Assembly (NCBI GenBank): GCA_031769625.1
Contig: JAUIMM010000519.1
Coordinates: 2,413,501-2,477,500, forward strand
Direction: 5' to 3'
DNA: 64,000 nt
From: Taudactylus pleione
Taxonomy: Eukaryota > Chordata > Amphibia > Anura > Myobatrachidae
Shown: in pieces, positions 9,939-21,858 of the stretch
How the letters are laid out: the number at the start of each line of letters is the position of its first letter
Numbering within the stretch: the first letter of the stretch is position 1
Program-made: the position numbers and the translations under genes
The notes under the pieces: generated by a model
What the model was told of the DNA's origin: nothing
Databases searched by the model: none
The model's input: only the letters and a program-made list of their open reading frames with translations

Positions 9939-10760
9939 GTTTTAACAAAACAGTGTTTATACCTAATGTGTTTGTGTTTGTTTGCGAACATCTAATTTTG
10001 TTTTCTTTTTTTCACCATCTTCAGTTTGTTCACATAATCTTTGGCACTACAACGCTCACTACTTCATGCTACCCTTACCAAACCTGGATCTGGTCATTTT
10101 GGGAATATATTCTGGAACCCATATTGCAACGCCATGTTTGTGGAATCATTTTGGCATGGTCCTTCCTCAACCAGTTCTTGATTTGTTGATTTTTTTTTTT
10201 TTTGTTATTGGTATGTGTTGTATTTGAGATTATCACTGTGTGTTTTTTTTGTGAGTGACCACTTTGATTTCTCAGTTATGTTGTGAATAAATGTTTGGAG
10301 AGTTAAATGTTCTTCCTTTTTTTGGACGTTACCAGCAAGTTTAACCAGGTTAACACACCTTACATTTGACTAAGGGGTAATCCAGTACTGACGCCAGTTG
10401 AGCAAAAATGAAATATGTTTTCAGGTTCCCAACCCACACCAAAAGGAAGCCTGTCCAATCATTTGGCTTTGTAAGATTCGCCTAAGCAGCTTGCCCACCA
10501 ACTAGGAACCTGTAAAATGTAGAAATATCTAATTGCCACTACACACAAAAAGGGAAATGACATTGTTACTGTTATGTGTTTCTTGAGGGTGTTTTACATA
10601 CAAATACAAAACCCAATCTAATTTTTAAAAAATGCAAAACCTTGCAGGAACAGTCTACTTATGTCAGGGTTAACTATCTTTGGTTTTGAAAAAACGAATG
10701 AGGCTGAACGTATATTAGAAATAAACAATTTATTTTGAAAAAGATAAAAAAAAAAAAAAA

Positions 10761-12009
10761 CTACTGCCGAAGGATGCCAGACAGCCGGTCAAGGGCCACA
10801 AGCACCCCAATTACATTTTGCCGCATGTGTGCCACACATTCTTCGACCTCTTTCCGACGCCTCTGTTCCTCTGTGGGTGAGAAAAGTGTGTGGATTAATA
10901 AAACAATAGGGAATCCACATTAAAAAACAAAAACACAACGAAATCACTCCAAAACCAAAAATTAAAAAAAAAGGGGTGCTGCAAAAATTACAAGGCCTAT
11001 GTCGAAATACCCACAGGTGTGATATGTGTATGTTGAAATCAGCAGGAAGAGGTAAAGGCAAACTGCTAAATCACCAAAAAACAACCCAAAAATCACGAAT
11101 AAAGGAACGACACATGATTACATACAAACAGTTTGTGGTTACAAAAAACGCGAAAGAAAAACATACCGGTAGCCAAAACGGCAGATCCGGAAGTCCCTCC
11201 ATCTTCATCCTCGGAGGAGCCTTCATTCCCCAAAGAACGGGGCGGGGTTATCACGGACTCCGGGGAGGGGGTAATTGGAAGAGGGGTGGTTGGAGGAGAG
11301 GGGGAAGGGGGACGGAGGGGAAGGAGGCCCGACAGTTCCGGGAGAGGGTCTTGGAAGGCTTGGGAGGAGGGGGAATAGGGGAATTATTTGGGGTGGAGTG
11401 TTGGCTGGGGGTTGGTGAGAGTGGGCGGGAATGCCGTCTGGCCGGACGGTGACGGCGTAGTCTTGGCTGTCCCCCTAAAAGATGTCAAACAAATTGTGGT
11501 TAGTTTCTGGCCAAATCCTGGCCAAATAACATTTTAAAATCACCCACCACCAACAAAAAACATGCAAATATGAGTAGAATGAATATATCAGAAATAGAGG
11601 GAAAACATGGCCATGCAGATATGAGGAGAATGAATAAATAGGACAGACATGAAAACATGCACACGCAGATATGAGGAGAATGAAAAAATAGGACAGACAT
11701 GAAAACATGCACACGCAGTTTGCCCCACAAAGACAAACATGAAAACCACAATACATAACACTTACTTTCCACTATCTGCATGCGAAAGCATGCCAGCAAG
11801 CGGGGCGTTCGCCGTTGCAGGTCAGACCACCTGCGCTCCAGCTGGCCGATGTTGCGGCGTGAGCCGAAGGAGCGCAGGCGGGCCCGTGCCTCCGCATACG
11901 CGGAACGCTTCTGCCGGTTGGTGATGGGTGGAGGCTGGCTGGTGATACGCCGTTCCATCACCTCCGTTAGCACCAGCAGCTCGCGCCTGGTGAATGCGAA
12001 GGCTCTCAT
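10761..12009 (-). pseudogene. Second SANT/Myb-like gene (gene 3) of Harbinger copy 1, frameshifted
   Basis: Minus-strand exons are 12009-11766, 11474-11167 and 10870-10761, with GTAAGT and GTATGT donors and TTTTAG and CCACAG acceptors. Exon 1 encodes a helix-rich SANT-like domain (FTRRELLVLTEVM, then AYAEARARL, then LERRWSDLQ). Exon 2 is Pro/Ser-rich with an acidic SSEDEDGG patch. Exon 3 ends in an amphipathic helix (RRRKEVEECVAHMRQN, then LDRLSGILRQ) and TAG. Exon 2 here is 308 nt against 309 nt in copy 2: a run of five G (plus strand, 11369-11373) is six in copy 2, and the resulting frame hits an early stop. The domain structure suggests a DNA-binding accessory protein; the function is unknown. 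AATAAA is on the minus strand at 10729-10734. Confidence 0.72.
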
Positions 12010-12683
12010 GATGGCAATGGCGTTTTTCTTAAAAATCATTTTTGATATAGTGTGCAACAAATTTCTGATTGGCTAATGTATCTTGGAAATTAACAGGAGC
12101 AATTTTATCGGTTAGTGTATGAGTCATGTGTTCGACAGGGCCAGAAATCTCTGGAGAGTTATGATAGGCTTGATGCAGTGACATGCGTAAGCAAATTTAA
12201 ATAAAGAAATGAACCCCGGGAAATATGCGGGGATCCACAGCAATAGAACAATTGTTTCATTGTGGCTAACATGTTTTTTGAGCAATAAAAGCGAATGTTT
12301 AAGCCGTATGTATTCTGCGGGTAAACACAAACACAGACAAGAGTAAAGTTTCTTGCATTGTGTTGAAAAAAAAAAAACAATTAAGCTAATTGATACATTG
12401 ATTGGCATGATACGATTGATGGAGGTAGGCAGAATAAAGGAGCAGGTAATCGACATCTGACATAGCCACTTCCGGTTTATACTTGTGCGTGCGTTCCCTT
12501 CAAGCCATTTCGGGGATGTACACTCGCTATTTCGCACGCTCGTTAGTTAGAGGAGGGGTCGTCTGAGTTTGGGGAGGATTTTTGGATGCAAACGAAAATA
12601 CGAGCGAACCCTTGAATTTAAATATTTTTGTACGAACGCCTAACGTACGTGCGCCCGATTGCGAGTGGGTCTGAATCAGGCCC
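12010..12683. other. Right terminal non-coding region of Harbinger copy 1
   Basis: Non-coding sequence from the start of gene 3 to the right terminus. The last 100 bp carry repeated ACGTACG/CGCTCG motifs resembling those of the left end. I see no further gene in it. Confidence 0.5.
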
Positions 12684-14925
12684 TATGCTAAGTCTCTGAT
12701 TTCACTAATTCTCCTTTCCCTCTCTCAGATCATAACCTTATCACCTGCACACTCTCCTCCATTACATCAGCCTCAATGCCAAGCAAATCAACCAAACCTC
12801 CTCAAACCCGCAGAGATATTAATGCTATTAACTTTGAACAACTATCCACCTCTCTGAAACAATCACTCTTACCTATTTCTACTTTCACTTCTCCTGAGAC
12901 TGCTGTATCACACCTGAACCAGACCCTAGAACTAGCCTTTGATGAAGTAGCTCCAGCTACCCATCACATTCCGCGTAGACTTAGACGTCAACCGTGGCAT
13001 TCCAAATTCACAAGACACCTACAAAAACTCTCACGTAAAGTAGAACGTCAGTGGCGAAAGTCTCATACTCCAAGTGACTTCCTCACATATAAGATGATCT
13101 ACCACTCTTATCGTAATGCACTGGATAATGCCAAACAGACATATTTCCAATCTGTTATCTCTGCCCAAGCCTCTAACCCCAAGCAACTTTTTAATACATT
13201 TAAATCACTTCTTACCCCTCCATTACCCAACCCACCTGCTACTATCAGTGCACAAGATCTTGCTTCCTATTTCAAAAACAAGATTGATAATATCCGAAAT
13301 GAAATGGTATGCACTTCCTCAGCCAGGGTCTTGTTCAATTCCCTACCTGAACCCAGTGGCACATTCTCATCATTTGACCCCACTAATGAAGATGAAGTAG
13401 CTACACTCTTCTCATCCTCCTACTCTACTACCTCTCCTCTTGATCCTATACCCTCACAAATCAGTAAAGCTCTGTCTCCTGTGCTCATTCCACACTTAAC
13501 TAAAATCTGTAATCTCTCTTTCTCTACTGGTATCTTTCCATCACTGTTCAAGCATGCAGTGATCACTCCCATTTTGAAAAGACAAAATTCTGACCCTCTC
13601 TCTCAAATTACCGTCCTATCTCCCAGCTACCTTGCCCCTCCAAGCTACTGGAGAGACTTGCCTACACTCGCCTCACACACTTTCTTAACACCCACAACTT
13701 ATTGGATCCACTTCAGTCAGGCTTTCGTTCCCAACACTCCACTGAGACAGCACTGAATAAGGTAGTAAATGATCTGGTCACTGCCAAAGCTAAAGGCCAA
13801 TACTCACTCCTAATTCTTCTAGATCTCTCTGCTGCCTTTGACACTGTTGACCACTCTCTTCTCATACAAACACTACAATCCTTAGGTCTTCAAGACACAG
13901 CCCTTTCTTGGTTCTCTTCTTACCTATCTAATCGCTCTTTCACTGTTCACTTTTCTGATTCTACCTCCACTTCGCTACCTCTATCAGTTGGAGTATCACA
14001 AGGTTCAGTATTAGGTCCTCTGATTTTCTCAATATATACCACCTCTCTTGGCAAACTAATCAGCTCTTTTGGCTTTCAGTATCATCTGTACGCGGACGAT
14101 ACTCAAATTTACCTATCCTCCCCAGATTTGTCACCATCTGTGCTGGTCCGTGTCACTGAATGTCTCTCTGCCATTTCATCTTGGATGTCATCTCGCCACC
14201 TCAAACTTAATATATCCAAAACAGAATTAATTATATTTCCACCAGCCAATAGCAGTTACCAACCTGATATCTCTATTACTGTTGACAACTCGACAATCTA
14301 CCCCACCCCACAAGCTCGCTGCCTAGGTGTGATCCTTGACTCTGAACTGTCTTTTGTTCCCCACATTCAATCTGTCTCTAAATCCTGTTACATACATCTA
14401 AGAAACATAGCCAAAATTCGACCATATCTTACGCAAGACACTGCAAAAACTCTTATACACGCACTCATAATTTCCCGCATTGACTATTGCAATAGTCTCC
14501 TTATTGGTCTTCCCAAAAACAGGCTCTCCCCACTACAATCCATTTTGAATGCAGCTGCGAGGTTGATCTTTCTCACCAAACGTTCAGTGTCTGCTGATCC
14601 ACTCTGTCAGTCCCTCCATTGGCTGCCGGTCTTCTACCGTATGCAATTTAAAATACTTACACTCACACATGAAGCTATTAACCAAACCACACCAACATAC
14701 ATCTCTTCACTCATCTCAAAATATCTTCCAACCCGACATCTCTGTTCTGCACAAGATCTGCGTCTCTCATCCCCGCGCATTACTTCTTCCCATGCACGGT
14801 TACAGGACTATTTTCGGGCTGCATCCACCCTGTGGAATGCCCTCCCACGCACAATAAGACTTTCCACTAGTTTCCAAACATTCAAGCGTTCTCTGAAAAC
14901 TTACCTGTTTAGACAAGCTTATTAG
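12684..14925 (+). pseudogene. LINE ORF2: reverse transcriptase, one frameshift
   Basis: The first frame (to about 13605) contains SDHNLITCTLS, ending the endonuclease, and the RT approach LFKHAVITPILK. A one-base shift near 13605, before the NYRPIS motif, moves the reading to the frame that runs to 14925. RT motifs follow in order: [47 protein letters not shown] and the catalytic YADD at 14089-14100. The C-terminus [14 protein letters not shown] is typical of L2-clade ORF2. With two stops in the endonuclease as well, this copy cannot make an active protein. Confidence 0.9.
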
Positions 14926-15301
14926 ATTCCAGGATCGCCCACCTAACCTTTTATAGCTCCCAATCTAACTCTCTTCTTATAGTAAACACCTATCACATCT
15001 TCTCTTTCTTCAATTGAACATCCTCCTAACCCTAGGCCAACTTTCCAGTGTGATTGGATTATACAGCCCACCAAGAAAATCTGCAATTGGGCTGGACCAA
15101 TTTGCAATAGCACCTCTCCTTGTGTATCAACACCTATTTCCCTATAGATTGTAAGCTTGCGAGCAGGGCCCTCTTACCCTTATGTAAGTCATGTATGTAT
15201 GTCTTTTACAACCCAGGATAATGTTAATCTTGATTCAAATTGTAAAGCGCAACGGAATTTGCTGCGCTATATAAGAAACTGTTAATAAATAAATAAATAA
15301 A
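12684..15301 (+). mobile_element. L2-clade LINE, 3' segment
   Basis: Continuation of the LINE interrupted at 5528. It covers the linker after the endonuclease, the reverse transcriptase, the C-terminal region and a 3' UTR with GATTGTAAGCTTGCGAGCAG (15149) and GTAAAGCGCAACGGAATTTG, ending in (ATAA)n. The tail directly abuts hAT-type repeat sequence at 15302. Confidence 0.88.
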
Positions 15302-16347
15302 CCCTCAAAGTGTGCTCCACAAACAATTAAAAAAATTCTTCTTTTTTTTTCTGTCTTTGTGAATTGTGTGGGCTGTAGCCGCACCTGCATCCTCAAAGCA
15401 GCAGCGACAAGCATGCGTCTGTCTGTTAAAGGGTGGTGTAACCCTCAAAGTGCGCTCCACAAAAAATAAAAAATAATTTTTTTTCTGTCTTTGTGAATTG
15501 TGTGCACTGTAGCTGCACGTGCATCAACAAAGGAGCAGCGCCAAGCGTGCGCCTGTGTCCCATAAGTCTGTTAAACGGTGGTGTAACCCCCAAAGTGCTC
15601 CGAAAAATAAAAAACAATTTTTTTTCTGTGTTTGTGACTTGTGTGCGATGTAGCCGCACGTGCATCAACATAGTAGCAGCGCCAAGCGTGCGCCTGTGTC
15701 ATAAGTCAAGGGCCGGTTTTGACATCTGGTCCGGACTGAAGGAAGTGCCAACAATTTCTGACAAGTCTACTGTCACTGCATATGATACTGTCCTCAAAGC
15801 AGCAGCGCCAAGCGTGCGTCTGTCTGTTAAAGGGTGGTGTTACCCCCAAAGTGCGCTCCAATAAAATAATCTTTTTTTCTGTGTTTGTGTGTGAAATGTA
15901 TGCGCAGTAGCCGCACCTGCATCCTCAAAGCAGCAGCGCCAAGCGTGCGTCTGTTTGTTAAGCTCCAACCAAAATAAAATAATCTTTTTTTCTGTGTTTG
16001 TGTGTGAAATGTATGTGCAGTAGCCGCACCTGCATCCTCAAAGCAGCAGCGACAAGCGTGCGTCTGTCTGTTAAAGGGTGGTGTAACCCTCAAAGTGCGC
16101 TCCACAAAAAATAAAAAATTCTTTTTTTTCTGTCTTTGTGAATTGTGTGGGCTGTAGCCGCACTTGCATCCTCAAAGCAGCAGCGACAAGCGTGTGTCTG
16201 TCTGTTAAAGGGTGGTGTAACCCTCAAAGTGCGCTCCACAAAAAATAAAAAATTCTTCTTTTTTTTCTGTCTTTGTGAATTGTGTTGGCTGTAGCCGCAC
16301 CTGCATCCTCAAAGCAGCAGCGACAAGCGTGCGTCTGTCTGTTAAAG
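15302..16347 (+). repeat. Long-period tandem array in hAT copy 2 (about 115-140 bp units)
   Basis: About eight imperfect units. Most contain GCAGCGACAAGCGTGCGTCT, a GTTAAAGGGTGGTGT segment and CTCAAAGTGCGCTCC. One unit (15700-15790) carries a fragment of transposase sequence (GACATCTGGTCCGGACTGA), so coding DNA has been drawn into the array. Confidence 0.85.
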
Positions 16348-16746
16348 GATTACATCGGTGACAGCATCCAAGTAGGCATGTCAGACAGTCCGTACCTGTA
16401 CTGGCAGGAAAAAGAGGCAATTTGGAGGCCCCTGTACAAACTGGCTCTATTTTACCTGAGTTGCCCCCCCTCCAGTGTGTACTCCGAAAGAGTGTTTAGT
16501 GCAGCCGGGAACCTTGTCAGCGAAAGGTGTAGTAGGTTGCTTCCACAAAATGTGGAGAAGATGATGTTCATAAAAATTTATCAACTCTTCCAGGGAGACC
16601 AGCCTCCAGAACGTACAGAGGGACCTGTGGTTGTGGATTCCAGCGGGGACGAATTAATACTCTGTGAGGATGAGGATGTACACAACACTGAAGAGGGTGA
16701 GGAATCGGTGGATGAGGAGGACGAGGACCACATCTTGCATCCGTAG
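16345..16746 (+). pseudogene. hAT transposase C-terminal fragment, copy 2
   Basis: Homologous to 1690-2196: YIGDSIQVGMSDSPYLYWQ, PPSSVYSERVFSAAG and an acidic tail ending at TAG 16744-16746. The frame opens straight out of the tandem array at about 16345. The N-terminal and catalytic parts are absent. Confidence 0.88.
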
Positions 16747-17369
16747 AGCCAGTTTGTGCAGGGACAGATTTATTGCCAGCTTGTTTTGTGGGGGCCCAAA
16801 CGAACCAATCATTTCAGCCACAGTCGTGTGGCAGACCCTGGCGCTGAAATGATTGGTTTGTTAAAGTGTGCATGTCCTGTTTATACAAAATAAGCGTGGG
16901 TGGGAGGGCCCAAGGACAATTCCATCTTGCACCTCTTTTTTTTCTTTGCATTATGTACTGTTTGGGGCCTAGTTTTTCAAACTGCCATCCTGTCTGCCAC
17001 TGCAGTGTCACTCCTAGATGGGTCACGTGTTTGTGCCGCCCACTCGTGTCGCTTAGCATAGTTATCCAGCTACCTCGGTGCAACCTTTTGGACATAAAAA
17101 CACTATTGTGAGGTGTGAGGTGTTCAGAATAGACTGGAAATGAGTGGAAATTAAGGTTATTGAGGTTAATAATAGCATAGGAGCAGAAAAACCCACAAAT
17201 TCTGTGATTTTAGATGTTTTTATGCTTTTTTAAAAGAAAAAATACAGATCCAAAACACAAAACCCAAAACACGGAAGGGTGGTTTTGGCAAAACCAATCC
17301 AGATCCAAAACACGAAGAAAGATCCAGATCCAAAACCAAAACACGAAAAGTGGCCGGTGCACACCCCTA

Positions 17370-17975
17370 ATATATATATATATACACATTCTGCAACTGT
17401 GGACAAAGCAAATAAAAAGACGTGTGCTGCTATGCTGTAGTTCAGTTATATTAGATACTTGTCTCCTCAAATATATTCAGAATACATCCTGTACTGGATT
17501 AGCATCTGAGGAGTGGGATCAGAAAACACAATTTCCATTTTCAAACTGATTGGGGAATCTAAGCCATGAGTGTATTCTTGTTACAGTTATAATCACCCTC
17601 ACTAGCAGTGTCATGGATTTCCCATACATCTCTGCTTTAAACTGGGCCGAATAAAGCTCTTTAGACTATGACTCGAGTGGGCACAGGCTTTACAGCCATT
17701 GATTCCATTGACTGGTACACAGAGTAAACCTTTAACTGAGGATTATGCATTGACGAGGATACACACGTTTTCTGCATTCTATTCTGCATATGTACAGTAT
17801 CTTCTCAGTCTCTGTATATATACACCTCTTACATCTCATCCTTTACACTTGATGACTGGTTTTATTCTTTTCCTGAAGAAACATCAGGGTGAAAAAATCT
17901 GAATAATTTGTACCTAAATAATGGGATAATCATGAGATTTAGTGTATATTCCCCAGATCCTGCAATCTGACCGAA
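17370..17975. other. Non-coding spacer
   Basis: TA run at 17370-17384, then unique AT-rich sequence. I see no gene, RNA gene or transposon terminus. Confidence 0.5.
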
Positions 17976-18438
17976 GGCCTGATTCAGAGTTGTATGCAAA
18001 CACGATGGTTTGCGTACAATTCCGATGTTTGAAGATCTGCGTATGCGTAGGACCTGTACTGCACATGTGCAGATCTCCTTCTGCGAGCTTGTTCACAGTG
18101 TTTGGTCATTTGTGGGCATTGTGGGGACACCATCATGCAGCGGCCCAGAAAATGGGGGAATGTAGGATCTGTTTACAAGGCATGCTGAAGCCAGAGCTGC
18201 ATCCTTGTACACAGCTTCACTGGCTTCAGCTGTGGGAAAACACCAGCCATCCCAAGTAACCGATGGTCACACAGAGTGACCCAATACTGCATATTCGGAT
18301 GCTACTGCGGATCACAGGAGCCTTCAGGAGACGTCTATTTACACAATACACCTCCTGCAGAATTAGCATATTATTGCACAGCCTCTGCGTGCAAAGTCGC
18401 AGCGGGTGTGCAATACCATTTAACTTTGAATCAGGCTC
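17976..18438. mobile_element. Harbinger-type MITE (about 463 bp)
   Basis: Left terminus GGCCTGATTCAGAG and right terminus, on the minus strand, GAGCCTGATTCAAAG. No coding capacity. The ends resemble those of the autonomous Harbinger copies in this window. Confidence 0.65.
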
Positions 18439-18583
18439 CAAGTCAATTCATTTAGAAGTCCAGCTGAATTACTCCCATTTCACTCCACTAAGTCCCAGTG
18501 ACATGTGGTGAGGTAAATGGCTTGGGAGGTACTGGCTAGTATCAGAGCCAGATATACAGATACATGAGGGTTCCTATGGGCAT

Positions 18584-19736
18584 CAGTGGCATAACTTCAT
18601 CCCAGGTGCCCGGAGGCAAGATAAATGTTGGTGCCCCCCACATCCCCCAAATTAAAATTTCCCACCCCCCCAGCACCTGTGCCAGCCCCAGCTGCCGCCG
18701 CCCCCCTATGCAGTTCCTTTTATACAGTGTCCCCAGTAGTGGTTCTCCTATGCAGTGCCCGCCTATGTAGTGCCCCCCAGTAATGGTCCCCCTATGCAGT
18801 ACCTCCAGTAGTGGTCCCCCTATGCAGTGCCCCCAGTAGTGGTCCCCCTATGCAGTGCCTCCAGTAGTGCCCCTTATACAGTGCCCTCAGTAGTGGTCTC
18901 CCTATGCAGTGCCTCCAGTAGTGCCCCTTATACAGTGCCCCCAGTAGTGGTCCCCCTATGCAGTGCCCCATATACAGTGCCCCCAGTAGTGGTTCCCCTA
19001 TGCAGTGCCCCCAGTAGTGGTCCCCCTATGCAGTACCCCCAGTAGTAATAATGCCCCCGGTAATAATGCCCCTGGTAATAATGCCACTAAAATTAATGCC
19101 CCCTGTAGTAGTGCCCCCTACAGTGCCCCAGGTAGTAAGGGCCCCTGTAGTGCCCCCAGTTGTAATGCCCTTGTAGTGCCCCCAGTAGTAATGCTCCTTG
19201 CAGTGCCCTAGTAGTAATGCCCCTTGAAGTGCCCCCAGTAGTAAGGGCCCCTGTAGTGCCCTCGGTTGTAGTGCTCCCAATAGTGCCCCCAGTAGTAAGG
19301 CCCCTGTAGTGCCCCCATATGATGCCGCTGTAGTGCCCCCATATGATGCCCCCAGTAATAAGGCCCCAGTAGTGCCCCCTGTAGTGCCCCCAGTAGTAAT
19401 CCCGTGCGCACACACAACACAACACTTACCTTAAACCCTGCTCCAGTGCCTGCTTCCGTCCGGCACCCGCTCCCCGGAACAATTGGAGTGATGTCATGAC
19501 GTCACTCCCATAGTGCACTGCGGGACCCGGAGCTCAGGAGTGAGCCCCATCCTCCGGCTGCCGCTGGTGCCGGGGTGGGGGGGAGAGCGGAGAGAAGGAG
19601 CACTGATCGGCGCTCCTTCTCCATGCAGCTCCTCAGCAGTGACCGGAACAGCCGGGGGACAATGGAGCCAGGTGCCCCCTTCGGGGCTGGCGCCTGGCGG
19701 CAATTGACTCCATTGTCTCCGGGAGTTCCACCACTG
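18584..19736. mobile_element. Non-autonomous hAT element filled with a minisatellite (1,153 bp)
   Basis: Left terminus CAGTGGCATAACTTC and right terminus, on the minus strand, CAGTGGTGGAACTCC. Flanks ATGGGCAT (18576-18583) and GTGGGCAT (19737-19744) match at 7 of 8 positions, a hAT-type 8-bp duplication. The interior is mostly a minisatellite. Confidence 0.82.
18700..19400. repeat. Minisatellite built on CCCCCAGTAGTGG and CCCCTATGCAGTG
   Basis: Degenerate units of about 25-35 bp made of CCCCTATGCAGTGCCCCCAG and AGTAGTGGT blocks. The long open frames here (PPVVVPLCS-type on plus, GALLLGA and GHYYWGH-type on minus) are repeat artefacts. Confidence 0.85.
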
Positions 19737-19759
19737 GTGGGCATTATACAAAGGTGCAG

Positions 19760-20250
19760 CAGTGGTATACAATCGGGAAGCCGGCTGCCGGTATTAAGGC
19801 AGCCGGCTTCCCGACTGTCTTATCCCGGCAAGGGTGAAATGCCGGGCGTCTAGATGTAGATGCTTGACATTTCCCCAACGCCGGGAGACAGGCGCCCAGC
19901 ATCCCGATCTAAGGGATGCCGGGCGCTGCGAGCAGAGAGCCGCGGGGGGGGAGGGTTAGGTTTAGGGCACCCGGGGGGGACTTAGGGTTAGGCATCCCCG
20001 GGGGGGCTTAGGGATAGGTACCCCCTCGGGGGACTTAGGTTTAGGCAGCGGGGCAGTGGGGGCTTAGGGTTAGGCACTTAGAGGGGGGGATTAGAGTTAG
20101 GCACTTGGGGGTGGAGGTTAGGGTTAGGGGGTTAGGTTAGTTTATACTTACCTTAGCAACGATCAGGATTTCCAACGCTGTCGGGCTTCCGCTGCCGGGA
20201 ACTCTGCTTTGGTCGGCCATGCGACCAAATTCCGTAGCAGTATATAGTGC
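19760..20250. mobile_element. MITE-like element with internal TTAGGG-like repeats, copy 1
   Basis: Begins with an inverted repeat, GGGAAGCCGGCTGCCGG facing GGCAGCCGGCTTCCCGAC. The interior has degenerate TTAGGGTTAGGCAC units (19950-20150). The same combination of AAGCCGGC/CCGGGAT motifs and TTAGGGTTAGG units occurs at about 27040-27450 (inverted) and 55095-55325, so this is a dispersed family, not a telomere. Exact ends were not resolved. Confidence 0.55.
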
Positions 20251-20730
20251 TGGAGATTTGGCAGACAGGGGAGGCAGTGCCTCACCTGCCATACACTTTT
20301 TACTCCAGAGTTTTGACTATAAAAATGAGGATATTTAGAATATTTTCTTAAAATTTTTCTTATACAGTAAATTTTATATTCAAAACTGTGGAGTATACAT
20401 AAGTATGACAGGAAAGGTTCTGCTAACCTGCCTCACCTGACCGCACATGACTGCTAAGATCATCCTTTACTCCAAAACCATACTTCTTAGTTCTCCTGCT
20501 CAGGCTTGTATCAATCCACATTTAATGGATGTATCTGTTTAGATATTTTCTTCCAGTTGTATAGCAGTCCTCGTGAATTCAGCTTCACTATAGGAAGAGC
20601 CAACATTGAAGGATCAAAGAGCAACTTCTCTATACTTGTCCACCCTACACCAGTTATACCAGTGATAACTTTTCATACATCTGCTTTAAACCAAAGATGT
20701 AGGCACAATTCTATGGTATTGTAATCCTCT
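20251..20730. other. Non-coding spacer
   Basis: Unique-looking AT-rich DNA. A short frame at 20506-20724 has no recognisable domain and I do not support it as a gene. Confidence 0.45.
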
Positions 20731-20732
20731 AA

Positions 20733-21040
20733 AGGAGCATACACACTAGACGATATGCTCCCTGAGCGATATCGTCTAGTGTGTCCCTGGCAAGGTGTGC
20801 TCAACGTTCATGACTATGAGCACACCCGCTGAACGATATCATTAACGATATCGTTCAGCGACGGGCTCTCTCCCCCATTCCCCAACATGCAGCAACCTGA
20901 CAATATCATCAGGTTGGCCTGCATGTTTGCCCGATGAACGATAAAGATGAACGACCTGCGGGAACGCACATCGTTGGTCGTTCGTTGTTATTGTTCATCG
21001 TTCAGGTGAAAAAGTGGATGATAAAGTGTGTACGCACCTT
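20733..21040. mobile_element. MITE with GGAGCATACACAC / GTGTACGCACC ends
   Basis: Left end AAAGGAGCATACACACTAGA. The right end, on the minus strand, is AAGGTGCGTACACAC. Internal palindromes occur (ACGATATCATTAACGATATCGT). The right end is followed by a direct repeat of AAGTGTGTACGCACCTTAAG (about 21025-21065). No coding capacity. Confidence 0.6.
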
Positions 21041-21109
21041 AAGAAGTGTGTACGCACCTTAAGAAGAGATGTTGACAATGACCTAAAAAGCCATATTTAT
21101 TTTAAATTA

Positions 21110-21420
21110 GAGATGTGCGATTTGGTTTTGCAGAAAACCAATCACACCCTCGAACTTTGGGTTCTGAGTCAAATCGAGTCTCGGCTCAGATCGCTTTTGG
21201 GTTTCCGAGTAGCACAAAGTCACGGCCCAGTTCTGCTGCAAGTTTGGAACTCTGATTTAAAAAAAGGAAACTCGGATTTTGGATTGCATGTAAACAGGTC
21301 CAAATGACATGATTTTAGCTGTTTTTATAAATTTTAAAGAAATCCAAAACCAAAACTGAAATAACCAAAACTCTTGAGGATGTTTTTGCTAAAACCCAAA
21401 ATCATAACATTTTTGAAGGT
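21110..21420. mobile_element. possible hAT-related fragment
   Basis: Starts AGAGATGTGCGATTTGGTTT and contains AAATCCAAAACCAAAACTG, resembling the subterminal CCAAAACCAAAAC sequences of the hAT copies here. No target duplication was found. Weak call. Confidence 0.3.
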
Positions 21421-21855
21421 GATATGATATGCAAAATACAGTATATGTAATGCAGCTTGCTAGGAAGCCTTTCTAACTTGTACATACACTACAGTCACTT
21501 TACCAGCATTTGCGAGCTTGTCTGCAGCAGTTCATTCCCCAAGGGGATAAGGTTTGGAGGAATGATAGATTCACAACATGATGTTGAAGTTTGATAACAA
21601 GCAGCACAATGACAGCCTCTTTTGAATAATTGAAATGCTTTACTGGAAGTGTAAGTACAGTTACAATGAGGATGAGACAGATTATGGGGGTATATGTAAC
21701 AATCAGCGAAAAGCTTAAAGGGCAAGAGAAAGGACAAGTTTTTTTCTGCACCGGATCTATAAAAGGGCTATCGTCAGAGAAAACACCAAATTCTCTGGTA
21801 TCGAGTCAACCGAGTTTTCAGTGGATTCCGACATTCCCATAGATGTTCAGGACAC
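21421..21855. other. Non-coding spacer
   Basis: Unique-looking sequence. No supported gene or repeat terminus. Confidence 0.4.
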
Positions 21856-21858
21856 AGA

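Larger units (their letters stand above)
5529..12683 (+). mobile_element. Harbinger transposon copy 1 (three-gene)
   Basis: Left terminus GGCCCTCATTCAGAGCC. The right terminus on the minus strand is GGGCCTGATTCAGACCC. The 3-bp target duplication TAT lies at 5526-5528 and 12684-12686, typical in length for PIF/Harbinger. Removing element and duplication restores a continuous LINE frame across the site. It holds three genes: a Myb/SANT-like gene (minus, 6545-7831), the DDE transposase (plus, 8817-9938) and a second SANT-like gene (minus, 10761-12009). The 7,155-bp element is nearly identical to copy 2 at 34777-42161, which implies recent activity. Confidence 0.95.
15302..17369 (+). mobile_element. 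hAT transposon copy 2, lacking its 5' end
   Basis: The right terminus, read on the minus strand, is TAGGGGTGTGCACCGG, as in copies 1 and 3. The left terminus, promoter and GC-rich array are missing: the LINE tail at 15301 abuts the interior of the long-period repeat array. Gene content is only the C-terminal transposase fragment. Confidence 0.85.

Noticed and set aside
10976..11452. 158-aa and overlapping plus-strand frames (and the copy 2 equivalents near 40454)
   Set aside because: Antisense shadows of exon 2 of the minus-strand SANT-like gene, with low-complexity composition.
11500..12060. 186-aa single-exon protein on the minus strand
   Set aside because: Its C-terminal half reads into an intron (GTAAGT donor at 11765). 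The spliced model matches copy 2 and ends in a conserved exon.
831..17369. Interpretation of hAT copies 1 and 2 as halves of one element split by the LINE (ATATATAT on the outer sides of both)
   Set aside because: Copy 1 has its own right terminus at 2828, and ATATATAT is too common in this TA-rich DNA to serve as a target duplication.
19026..19425. Gly/Leu-rich and HYYWG-rich frames resembling silk or keratin proteins
   Set aside because: Products of the GTAGTGCCCC minisatellite inside a non-autonomous hAT element.
19950..20150. Possible interstitial telomere
   Set aside because: The TTAGGG-like units are degenerate and recur within the same flanking motifs at two other loci, so they belong to a dispersed element.
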